DNA from: an uncultured Rhodocyclaceae bacterium
GTDB lineage: Bacteria > Pseudomonadota > Gammaproteobacteria > Burkholderiales > Rhodocyclaceae
Length of the DNA stretch: 29,056 nt
Direction: 5' to 3'
NCBI GenBank assembly: GCA_900549295.1
Contig: URNG01000030.1
Location: forward strand, 1 to 29,056
The notes under the pieces were generated by a model. That model did no database searches and was not told where the DNA came from. It worked only from the letters and a program-made list of their open reading frames with translations. Made by a program: the position numbers and the translations under genes. Position 1 is the stretch's first letter. Each line of letters begins with the position of its first letter. Below, piece after piece: positions 17,901 to 23,573 of the stretch.

Positions 17901-18298
17901 GTCATTGGCACCGCCGGCGGCGACACCGGGGTATTCTCCTCAAAACCTTCGACAACCACCACCTGGCGGGTCAGGACATCTTCCCAGACCGCCCCGGTGG
18001 CCAACGGCAAGATCACCTCCATTTCCGGAGGATCGGAGGCCAGCGACGGCGGGACAAACGCCCCCTCACCCGCTTTCAGGCGCCGTTCAAGCTGCTCGAT
18101 GCGCTGAACGGCCTCGCTCAGCCGCTCCTGTAGATCGTCGATCCGGGCCTGCACAGCCACCGATCCGCTGTCTGCATGCCCGTTCTTTCTGCTTACGCTG
18201 GCGCCGATGATGCCACCGATCGCGGCCAGAACCATCGCTCCAGCAAAGTTTCCGAAAGCCGCACCCAGAGCCAGCCCAATGATGATCCCCAACCACAT
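14996..18298 (-). CDS. DUF2339 family giant multi-span membrane protein
   Basis: 1100 aa. It starts with a glycine-rich hydrophobic segment (MWLGIIIGLALGAAFG), then a predicted coiled coil (about 46-80: QARIDDLQERLSEAVQRIEQ and onward). A Pro/Ala/Glu-rich linker follows to about residue 190. From there to residue ~1085 it is a nearly continuous series of hydrophobic segments, more than twenty likely membrane helices. This architecture is that of DUF2339 proteins, whose function is unknown. A GAGAGGA ribosome site precedes the ATG. It is the first gene of a two-gene minus-strand operon with the DUF3999 protein. Confidence 0.85.
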   Translation of the reverse strand: MWLGIIIGLALGAAFGNFAGAMVLAAIGGIIGASVSRKNGHADSGSVAVQARIDDLQERLSEAVQRIEQLERRLKAGEGAFVPPSLASDPPEMEVILPLATGAVWEDVLTRQVVVVEGFEENTPVSPPAVPMTPMAEPPERVMAQAAQPAAAVEEAESAPLPSWQQARQDTARRTVDMAVDTEPTWISRFIARWVMGGNPIVKVGVLILFLGLAFLLRYVAENTEVPIGLRYAGVALAGIGLLLFGWRWRNRSDSYGLILQGAGIGVLYLTTLAGMKLHPLIPPAFGFAILIGVAGSAVLLALLQDSLALAAIAALGGFAAPVLASTGSANHLFFFTYLTLINLGIVAIAWFKAWRLLNVIGFVCSITLAGAWGSKYYQAPLFGIAEPFLVLLFVLYVLVAFLFARRTLADAELAADGENMGGFGTAPVQVNYVDASLVFGVPMSTFGLQYMLVRHFEYGAAFSALAFGLVYIILGYALFRNSGKRYALLSETMVALAVIFGSLAIPLGLEGEWTSAAWAVEAAGIYWVGVRQNRLPGRVFALLLMFGASVYFALDLRPGSGMHAIEGSWLGCLLLILSAAWIYRLMRTAPEGCLHADEATVRPWVIGASCLFLALLPFLLCSIDWASAALTLVGLLVLVGAGRLSERILIFFGCCYQLLGGLLYGNERGLSGVPALLDAPAFLHQGFWIPVLIALSAFVSARLLARREDDSSVALGALALLWSAVWWALAWLAECERLLVTADLVAVALLAVTLATAFCWYWLARRLDWRQLGQATLAYLPVLAVLFVIQMQGEHGHPLFGWGALLWPLALALHVFLVREQKDWFGIFTHRMLHVAGAWLFLLVAMFEIHWHLSGWGDPGGAWPMLGWLLAPLAFLGCLSSRRLAEKWPLREYREVYAVGAALPVVVFLLGWTWLGSLLDGGAAPLPYLPLLNPVDMGQIGVLLAVALWWRSLGEHPLVRNRLPLLAAVLGVTGLVVISSMVLRACHQWGGVPWAMHALRASLLAQSALSIVWSALAISLMLLGNRIAVRPIWLAGAALVAVVVCKLFLVELAAKGSLERIVSFIAVGMLLLVVGYFAPLPPRRDDAAESLPDEERRAV

Positions 18299-18452
18299 TG
18301 CCCGTCCTCTCGTTTTCCACCGCCACCGCTGCCGGACATTCCCGACCGCAAGCCATTTTTCCTCGCCTCAGGGCACCCATACAGCATTGACGCCCCGGTC
18401 GCGCATGTTAACACAACGGCATTCACAAAAACGCCATATACATTTCATTTAA

Positions 18453-18468
18453 TTCTGTCTTGACAGAA
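18453..18468. promoter_or_regulatory. palindromic operator candidate before the GbsR-like gene
   Basis: TTCTGTC-TT-GACAGAA, a perfect inverted repeat with a 2-bp centre, ending 27 bp before the regulator's ATG. Its right half, GACAGAAATA, resembles the TTACAGAAATA half of the palindrome at 19080-19103. This is consistent with one regulator binding both. Confidence 0.55.
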
Positions 18469-18495
18469 ATATCAGACAGCAATAGAGTCGAGCAC

Positions 18496-19032
18496 ATGGA
18501 ACTCAAACCGATCTCCGAACGATTCATCCTCCACTGGGGCGAAATGGGCTCACGCTGGGGCGTCAACCGCACCGTCGCGCAAATCCACGCTCTGCTCTAC
18601 CTGGCCGCGCGACCGCTGGAAGCCGAGGAAATCGCCAACACGCTGGGCGTTGCCCGTTCCAATGTCAGCACCAGCATCAAGGAATTGCTGTCGTGGAAAC
18701 TGGTTCGCGTCATCCACCTCAAAGGCGACCGGCGCGACCATTTCGAGACGTCGAGCGATGTCTGGGAATTGTTCCGGCTGATCGTCGAAGGCCGTCGACA
18801 GCGCGAGATTGACCCAACCATCGATGTCCTCAAAGGCTTTCTCGACAACCCGGAACTGACCGCCGAGGACGAGGGCACGCAGCAGCGCATCCGCGAGACA
18901 CTGGAGTTCATCCAGATTCTCACTACCTGGTCGGACGAAATGCTGCGCCTGAAGCCGGAAACGCTGATGAAAATGCTCGGTCTCGGTGCCAGACTCAGCC
19001 AGACTTTCCGCAAGGACAGCAAGAACGAATAA
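18496..19032 (+). CDS. GbsR/MarR-like transcriptional regulator
   Basis: 178 aa from the ATG at 18496 (MELKPISERFILHWGEMGSRWG). A TTG at 18460 is in frame but lies inside the operator palindrome, so it is unlikely. The winged helix is seen in AEEIANTLGVARSNVSTSIKELLSWKLVRVIH and the wing GDRRDHFET. A helical C-terminal region probably mediates dimerisation. This is the GbsR branch (COG1510) of MarR-like regulators. A terminator follows, and a similar palindrome precedes the next gene pair, suggesting autoregulation plus control of those genes. The ligand is unknown. Confidence 0.85.
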   Translation: MELKPISERFILHWGEMGSRWGVNRTVAQIHALLYLAARPLEAEEIANTLGVARSNVSTSIKELLSWKLVRVIHLKGDRRDHFETSSDVWELFRLIVEGRRQREIDPTIDVLKGFLDNPELTAEDEGTQQRIRETLEFIQILTTWSDEMLRLKPETLMKMLGLGARLSQTFRKDSKNE

Positions 19033-19048
19033 GGCATTGCTTCCGGCG

Positions 19049-19071
19049 CGGGCCGTTACGGCCCGTTTTTT
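19049..19071 (+). terminator. terminator after the GbsR-like gene
   Basis: Stem CGGGCCG / CGGCCCG with loop TTA and six T, 17 bp after the stop codon. Confidence 0.85.
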
Positions 19072-19079
19072 CGACACAG

Positions 19080-19103
19080 TTATTTCAGTATTTACAGAAA
19101 TAA
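19080..19103. promoter_or_regulatory. palindromic operator candidate before the membrane protein gene
   Basis: A 24-bp imperfect palindrome with outer arms TTATTTC and GAAATAA and inner GTA/TAC. Ten of twelve positions pair. It lies 18 bp before the ATG of the 126-aa membrane protein and shares ACAGAAATA with the site at 18453-18468. Confidence 0.5.
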
Positions 19104-19121
19104 TCGTAAATTGGAAACATC

Positions 19122-19502
19122 ATGAACACGACACAAATCTTCCTGCTGCAAGTAGCCATTGCCCTGCTCGCCGGCGGTCTCACCGCGCGCTACCTGAAAA
19201 CCGCGCTGACCGGCATTCTGACCGACCTCTGCGGCACCACCGGGCGCGCCGATTTCTGGTGGCGCAGCAGTGCCATCCTGCTGCTTGGACTACCACTGTT
19301 GCTCGTCCTCTTCATCGGCAACACTGGCGGAGATCTGTCCAGCGCGTTGCGCGACGCCTTCCGGCTCAGCCTGATCGGCGTTCTCGCCGCCGTCGGTCTG
19401 CTCTCGCGCCGCATCTGGAAATACATCCCAACCCCGGTCGCGCCGTCGCAACGGCTCACCAGCGGAGACAACGACGGGAAAACGACGTCATGCGCATCCT
19501 GA
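19122..19502 (+). CDS. small membrane protein, three spans, unknown
   Basis: 126 aa. Hydrophobic segments at about 5-20 (IFLLQVAIALLAGGL), 50-66 (SAILLLGLPLLLVLFIG) and 82-95 (LSLIGVLAAVGLL) suggest three membrane helices. A polar C-terminal tail (about 98-126) follows. I do not recognise a family. It overlaps the downstream epimerase-like gene by 13 bp, so the two are probably translated from one message. The palindromic operator candidate just upstream places it under the GbsR-like regulator. Confidence 0.7.
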   Translation: MNTTQIFLLQVAIALLAGGLTARYLKTALTGILTDLCGTTGRADFWWRSSAILLLGLPLLLVLFIGNTGGDLSSALRDAFRLSLIGVLAAVGLLSRRIWKYIPTPVAPSQRLTSGDNDGKTTSCAS

Positions 19503-19954
19503 TCGCCGGTGCCAACGGCTTCATCGGCAACGCACTCTGCCAAGCGTTAACCGCTGCCGGTCACTGCATATTGCGCGGCGTGCGCCAGCCGGGGACTGAC
19601 GACGAAGTCGCCATCGACTTCACCCGCCCCGCCCCTGCCGCCTGGCAACAGGCTCTGCGCGGCTGCGACGCAGCGATCAACGCCGTCGGCATTCTGCGCG
19701 AACAGGGCGGGCAGACCTTTGCGGCCCTGCACACACGTGGCCCGCAGGAATTCTTCAAGGCCTGTGCCGCTGCCGAGGTGCGCCGCGTCGTGCAGATTTC
19801 GGCGCAGGGTGCCGCTCTGGGCGATGTGCCCTTCCTCGCCAGCAAGCGCGCCGCCGACGATTTCCTGCGCGACCTGGCACTCGAATGGCAAATCGTGCGC
19901 CCGGCCCTGGTTTATGGCGAAACCGGTGCCTCGGCCCGCCTCTTCCGCCGGCTC
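19490..19954 (+). CDS. NAD(P)-dependent epimerase/SDR-like protein, interrupted at its 3' side
   Basis: The ATG at 19490 begins MRILIAGANGFIGNALCQAL, an atypical-SDR Rossmann fold with the glycine motif GANGFIG. Further family features are AINAVGILRE, RRVVQISAQGA, FLASKRAADDFLRD (the YxxxK-region equivalent) and IVRPALVYGE. The pattern is that of the NDUFA9/YbjT-like group that binds NAD(P)H; the substrate is unknown. About 155 residues are normal, to ARLFRRL. The frame then enters the C-run and reads Pro-rich nonsense to a stop at 20045. A complete family member needs roughly another 100-150 residues, so this is a fragment. The break coincides with the change of genome and is more likely an assembly artefact than a real truncation. 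Confidence 0.8.
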
Positions 19955-19985
19955 CCCCACCCCCCCCCCCAAACCCCCCTGCCAC
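19953..19985. other. low-complexity C-run, probable chimeric junction
   Basis: A stretch with almost only C (for example CCCCCACC, a longer C-run, AAA and CCCCCC). To its left, gene content and composition are betaproteobacterial. To its right they are of a clostridial type. The left gene loses its C-terminus here and the right gene lacks its N-terminus. Confidence 0.8.
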
Positions 19986-20511
19986 CCCTTCCACAACGCC
20001 GAGCGATAACGGCGGAAAAGGCGATGGCAATAATGACGGCGAAATAGGCGAAACGATCAACGATAACGAAACACCGCTTGCAAACGGTGAAGATATCGCA
20101 GATAACGCAACGCCGCTCGCAGGTCTCGGCACGGGCGCTTGGGCACTCATCAACCTGATCCTCACCATCGTGACGACCCTCCTTTCCATCCTCCTTCTCA
20201 TCGGCTATATCGGCAAGAAAAAGAAGGCGTTGGAAGACGAAGACGGCAACGTGGTTCTCGATGAGAACGGCAAAGAGGTTATGGAGTACGAAAAGAACAA
20301 GAAGGGCCTTTGGAGACTCATCAGCATCATCCCGGCTCTGATTGCCATCATCGTCTTCATCTTCACCGAAGACATGACCCTGCCGATGATCTTCGTCGAC
20401 AAGTGGACAATCCTCCATGTTGTAATCGCGCTGGTACAGGTCGTTGTTATGGTCCTCTGCAAAAAGAGGAAGGACGAAAACGACGAAGACGAGAACGCAG
20501 CAAACGCGTGA
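19966..20511 (+). CDS. C-terminal membrane anchor of a clostridial surface protein (5' part missing)
   Basis: From the C-run onward the frame reads a Pro/Thr/Ser linker (PPATPSTTPSDNGG), an acidic Asn/Asp/Glu stretch (about 19,998-20,120) and then GAWALINLILTIVTTLLSIL as a first membrane helix. A charged loop follows (KKKKALEDEDGNVVLDENGK), then GLWRLISIIPALIAIIVFIF and WTILHVVIALVQVVVMVL as two more helices, and a Lys/Asp/Glu tail. I recognise this as a recurrent C-terminal module of large secreted or cell-wall proteins in Clostridia. It is not an LPXTG sorting signal. The N-terminal body is absent because the sequence switches genomes at the C-run. The true 5' limit in this window is uncertain. 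Confidence 0.65.
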   Translation, partial: PPNPPATPSTTPSDNGGKGDGNNDGEIGETINDNETPLANGEDIADNATPLAGLGTGAWALINLILTIVTTLLSILLLIGYIGKKKKALEDEDGNVVLDENGKEVMEYEKNKKGLWRLISIIPALIAIIVFIFTEDMTLPMIFVDKWTILHVVIALVQVVVMVLCKKRKDENDEDENAANA

Positions 20512-20545
20512 TGGAACAAAAGCATAAGGCGTAAGCCAAAGTAAG

Positions 20546-20579
20546 ACGGGATGTCCCCCAAAAAGGGACATCCCGTTTC
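20546..20579 (+). terminator. terminator after the surface-protein anchor gene
   Basis: A 12-bp perfect stem ACGGGATGTCCC / GGGACATCCCGT with loop CCAAAAA, followed by TTTCTT, 35 bp after the stop. Confidence 0.8.
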
Positions 20580-20580
20580 T

Positions 20581-20643
20581 TATGCGCGTTGTGTTTTCCA
20601 CAGAGTTTTTCTGTATTGTGGAAGGATCAGCTGCACGCGCATA
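20581..20643. other. nested inverted repeats, unknown
   Basis: The outer arms TATGCGCG (20581-20588) and CGCGCATA (20636-20643) enclose inner arms TTCCACA (20596-20602) and TGTGGAA (20617-20623). No open frame is visible. It could be a structured RNA or a regulatory palindrome. It lies between two terminators. Confidence 0.3.
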
Positions 20644-20671
20644 GACCGCACGGCAGGCTTTGCGCAAAAGA

Positions 20672-20705
20672 ATACCGCACAAGGTGAGTTTACCCTGTGC
20701 GGTAT
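20672..20705 (-). terminator. terminator of the zinc-ribbon protein gene, repeated hairpin copy 1
   Basis: Stem ATACCGCACA / TGTGCGGTAT, extended by GGT/ACC across one mismatch. Read on the minus strand it lies 16 bp after the stop and is followed by TTCTTTT. The same arm recurs at 26833-26870. Confidence 0.7.
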
Positions 20706-20721
20706 CTCTTTTTATAGCGGT

Positions 20722-22524
20722 TTAGTTTTCAAATTTCGCATCTGCAAGGTACAGATAACCGACGGCACGCAGCGAGGCGAACTCGCCCTTCACTTCAATG
20801 CGAACGGTGGAAGCGTCGGAAATGCTCAGGCTCAGTGCGCTTGCGGGGCTGTTCACCGTGAGCGAGGAAACTTCATACTGCAAATTGCCGTCCACATAAA
20901 TGCGAACCGTGCCGATAAAATCATCGGAGGTATCGCCCTCCACGACCCATGTTCCCGTCAGGCGCTTATATTGTCCGTTCGGGGCGTATTCGGTGTAGAC
21001 GGTTTTTGCGATGACAGGGTACAGCGAGAAGTTAAGGCCGTTGCTGTACGCATTGCCGTTTGCGTCATAGGCTGTCCAGTTCTGGCTGCAATCTTCGCCG
21101 CCGCTTGGAGAAAGATCTGTCAGCGAAACGGGGTAAAGCGCCCTGTATTCTTCGATTTTTGCCGCAATGTCGTTGTCGCCGGAGAGGATGTCATCGGCGT
21201 TTTGCAGCGTTTCCACCGCGTCATAATAGCGGCTTTCACCGGCCTGCTTTGCGGCAGCATCGAGAACTTTTTGCTTATACTGGTTTTTGTAGGTGGCAAT
21301 CTGCGCGTCGATGCGCTTGTCGTTGCGTGTGGCGTCCTGCAGCACGTTAACAGCGCCGGGCAGGTCGCCGTCATCCGCGAGCGTTTTGGCGGTGCTGAGC
21401 AGCGTTTCCACGTAGTTGTTGAGCTCTGCGTCCTTAATCTCTTCCAGCTTAGCCTGGATGTCTTTATCATCGCCGAGGATATCGGCGCTGTTCATCAAAA
21501 TGGCTTCGGCACCGAGGAAATCTTTCTCGTCCGCGCGGCTCTGCGCATCGCTTAACACTTTTTCTTTGTACGCGGTGCGGATGTTTTGAATTTGCGTCTG
21601 CGCGTCGTCGTGGTTCACATCGGCGTGAATGACCTTCTGATATTCCGTAATGGCGCGGCCGTCTTCGCCCTGTGCCTGCAGGCTTTTGCCGTTTTTGTAG
21701 GCCTCTTTGGAGTCTTTCAGCGATTGAATGCCGTCGAGCTGATCGTCGAGACCGATGTTCGGGAACAGCTTTTGCAGGCGGTCGAGCAGCTCATAGGAGC
21801 TGTCGTAGTTCGCTTCGTTTTTATTGTATCGGTCGATGACCGTCTGGGCATATTCCTGCATTTGGTCGGAGACCGAAGCGAGTTCGTCCTTTGAAAGCGT
21901 GGGAAGTACCTGCGCCGCAGCGGAATAATCGTAAGCGTCAAGCGCGCGGGTGAGCTTTTGCATGGGTGCATTGTACCACCAGAAAATGCCGCCGATTGTA
22001 GCGCCGATGGCGATGAGAATGGGAAGCACGATGAAAAGCCATTTAAAAGAACGCTTTTTCTTCGGCTTTTCGTCGTATTCCTCGTAGGCGTAGCCGTCGT
22101 TATACGTATATTCCATGGGTTGCACGCGCGGCTCCGGTCCCGAAATTTCCTCCGGGGTGGGGGAAACGGTGAATGTGCCCTCGTGCTCCATGTCTTCGGG
22201 TTTGTCGCCGAGCGCATCGCCGGAGGAAATATCCTCCGTGAAGTCCGTCGGGGAATGGCTGTAAATATCTTCGCCGTCCGGACTGTTTGAAGGGGTATCT
22301 TCAGCTTCGGGTGTCGGTTCCGCTTCGGAGAGGCTCTCTGTCGAATTTGAGGAGATGTCTTCCACGGCAGGCTCCGTGGGCGTTTCCGGTGCGGGGGCAG
22401 ATTCCGACTCCGGTTCGCTTACGGGTTGTGCAGTGGCTTCCGGCGGGCGCAAAACGGGGTTGCCGCAGAGCGCGCATTTTTTCGCGCCCTCCGGCAAGGT
22501 GGCGCCGCAGTATATACAAAACAT
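20722..22524 (-). CDS. zinc-ribbon membrane protein with helical repeats and NPCBM-like domain
   Basis: 600 aa from the ATG at 22524, chosen for its AGGAGG ribosome site and because it starts directly with the zinc ribbon. Order of parts: a zinc ribbon with C3/C6 and C17/C20 (MFCIYCGATL, KKCALCGNPV); an acidic Ser/Pro/Glu linker (about 28-150); one membrane helix (161-183, KWLFIVLPILIAIGATIGGI) after KPKKKR, so the ribbon is cytoplasmic. The outside part has about four ~46-48-residue helical repeats (275-318, 319-366, 369-415, 416-463; note YKEKVLSDA and YKQKVLDAA, ADILGDDKDI and DDILSGDNDI). A C-terminal beta domain (about 466-600) resembles NPCBM carbohydrate-binding modules (TGTWVVEGD, GTVRIYVDG). 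It may be a cell-surface sensor or scaffold that binds glycans; the function is unproven. Confidence 0.8.
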   Translation of the reverse strand: MFCIYCGATLPEGAKKCALCGNPVLRPPEATAQPVSEPESESAPAPETPTEPAVEDISSNSTESLSEAEPTPEAEDTPSNSPDGEDIYSHSPTDFTEDISSGDALGDKPEDMEHEGTFTVSPTPEEISGPEPRVQPMEYTYNDGYAYEEYDEKPKKKRSFKWLFIVLPILIAIGATIGGIFWWYNAPMQKLTRALDAYDYSAAAQVLPTLSKDELASVSDQMQEYAQTVIDRYNKNEANYDSSYELLDRLQKLFPNIGLDDQLDGIQSLKDSKEAYKNGKSLQAQGEDGRAITEYQKVIHADVNHDDAQTQIQNIRTAYKEKVLSDAQSRADEKDFLGAEAILMNSADILGDDKDIQAKLEEIKDAELNNYVETLLSTAKTLADDGDLPGAVNVLQDATRNDKRIDAQIATYKNQYKQKVLDAAAKQAGESRYYDAVETLQNADDILSGDNDIAAKIEEYRALYPVSLTDLSPSGGEDCSQNWTAYDANGNAYSNGLNFSLYPVIAKTVYTEYAPNGQYKRLTGTWVVEGDTSDDFIGTVRIYVDGNLQYEVSSLTVNSPASALSLSISDASTVRIEVKGEFASLRAVGYLYLADAKFEN

Positions 22525-22638
22525 AAGTGACCTCCTAATGTTTGTGGTCCCGCAGGGAAAATTTGCGGTGTTTTCCATAGCATACAATATTCCGGGAAAT
22601 CTGTCAAATGTTTAGAAAAAATGTGGGAGATAAAGCAA

Positions 22639-22665
22639 AGAGAGGGAACGAAGCGTTCCCTCTCT
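22639..22665 (-). terminator. terminator of the glycyl radical enzyme operon
   Basis: Stem AGAGGGAACG / CGTTCCCTCT with loop AAG (22641-22663), extended by flanking AG/CT bases. On the minus strand it is followed by CTCTTTGCTTT. It lies about 20 bp after the activase stop. Confidence 0.65.
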
Positions 22666-22682
22666 TATCCCCAAAAGTGCCG

Positions 22683-23561
22683 CTAATCGGCTATTTTAGT
22701 CTCCCAAATATGTTTCTGTTCCGGCGAAACGGTCTTCAGCGCGGCGAGCGAATACGGTATCCCCAGCGCGTCCCATTTCGTTTTGCCGATGTCATGGTAT
22801 GCCATGATCTCGGCCTTTTCAATACAGGTATATTGATGCTTGAGCGCACAAATCGCCTCAAAGTGCGCGTCTGTGTCGTTCACGCCCGGAATGACCGGGC
22901 AGCGCAACCACACATGCGCATGCGCGTCCTCAAGGGCTGCCAGGGACTCGAGGATCGGCGCAAGCGGCGCGCCTGCCCATTTTTTGAGGGCATCGGGGTC
23001 GCTGTGCTTAAAATCGAACAGAAAAAGATCGGTGAGCGGTATCAGTTCTTTTAAATGTGCGGCAGAGATCAAACCGTTTGTCTCCAGCGCGGTGTGGTAC
23101 CCTTTTTCGCGGCAGGCTGTAAGCAGCTTTTTCAGGAGTTCAAAGTGCAAAGAAGCCTCGCCGCCCGAAAAGGTGACGCCGCCTTTTGACGAGCGGTAAT
23201 ATTTTGCGTCCTTGTCGATCTGCTTCATCACGGCTTCCACCGTCATTTCGCGCCCGGAAAGCTCCAGGACATCGTTCGGACATACTTCGGCACATTTGCC
23301 GCACGCCGCGCATTTTGCACGGTCAAAAACATGTGTGCCGTCTGCTTTTATTTCATGCGCTCCGTTCGGACATACCGCAGTGCATGCCCCGCAGGACGTG
23401 CATTTTTCGTGGCGAAACAAGAGCTCGGCATCGGTTGAAAAGCTTTCCGGATTGTGGCACCACGCACAGTGCATGTTGCACCCTTTGAAAAACACGGTGG
23501 TGCGAATGCCCGGCCCGTCATACACGCAAAAACGTTGAATATCAAAAATAAGATCCCGCAT
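22683..23561 (-). CDS. glycyl radical enzyme activating protein (radical SAM)
   Basis: 292 aa. It cleaves S-adenosylmethionine and abstracts a hydrogen from the partner enzyme's glycine. The radical SAM cluster is C28-x3-C32-x2-C35 (GCNMHCAWC). The SAM-binding motif is FSGGE (131-135). Between them is a ferredoxin-like insert with two more [4Fe-4S] sets, CTSCGACTAVCP (C54, C57, C60, C64) and CAACGKCAEVCP (C84, C87, C90, C94). This insert is typical of activases for dehydratase or decarboxylase-type glycyl radical enzymes and is absent from classical PflA. It starts 12 bp after the glycyl radical enzyme stop with a GGAGG ribosome site, so the two form one operon. It is most likely the dedicated activase of that enzyme. 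Confidence 0.93.
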   Translation of the reverse strand: MRDLIFDIQRFCVYDGPGIRTTVFFKGCNMHCAWCHNPESFSTDAELLFRHEKCTSCGACTAVCPNGAHEIKADGTHVFDRAKCAACGKCAEVCPNDVLELSGREMTVEAVMKQIDKDAKYYRSSKGGVTFSGGEASLHFELLKKLLTACREKGYHTALETNGLISAAHLKELIPLTDLFLFDFKHSDPDALKKWAGAPLAPILESLAALEDAHAHVWLRCPVIPGVNDTDAHFEAICALKHQYTCIEKAEIMAYHDIGKTKWDALGIPYSLAALKTVSPEQKHIWETKIAD

Positions 23562-23573
23562 ATCGGCCTCCGC

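Noticed and set aside
15305..18133. Long plus-strand open frame of 942 codons opposite the DUF2339 gene
   Set aside because: Its protein is extremely rich in Gln, Arg, His and Pro with no domain sense, while the minus-strand frame gives a coherent multi-span membrane protein. It is a shadow caused by high GC.
19885..20511. Reading the whole frame from 19885 as one novel protein
   Set aside because: The first ~27 codons are the betaproteobacterial SDR gene read in the wrong frame and the C-run; only the part after the C-run has the features of a real protein.
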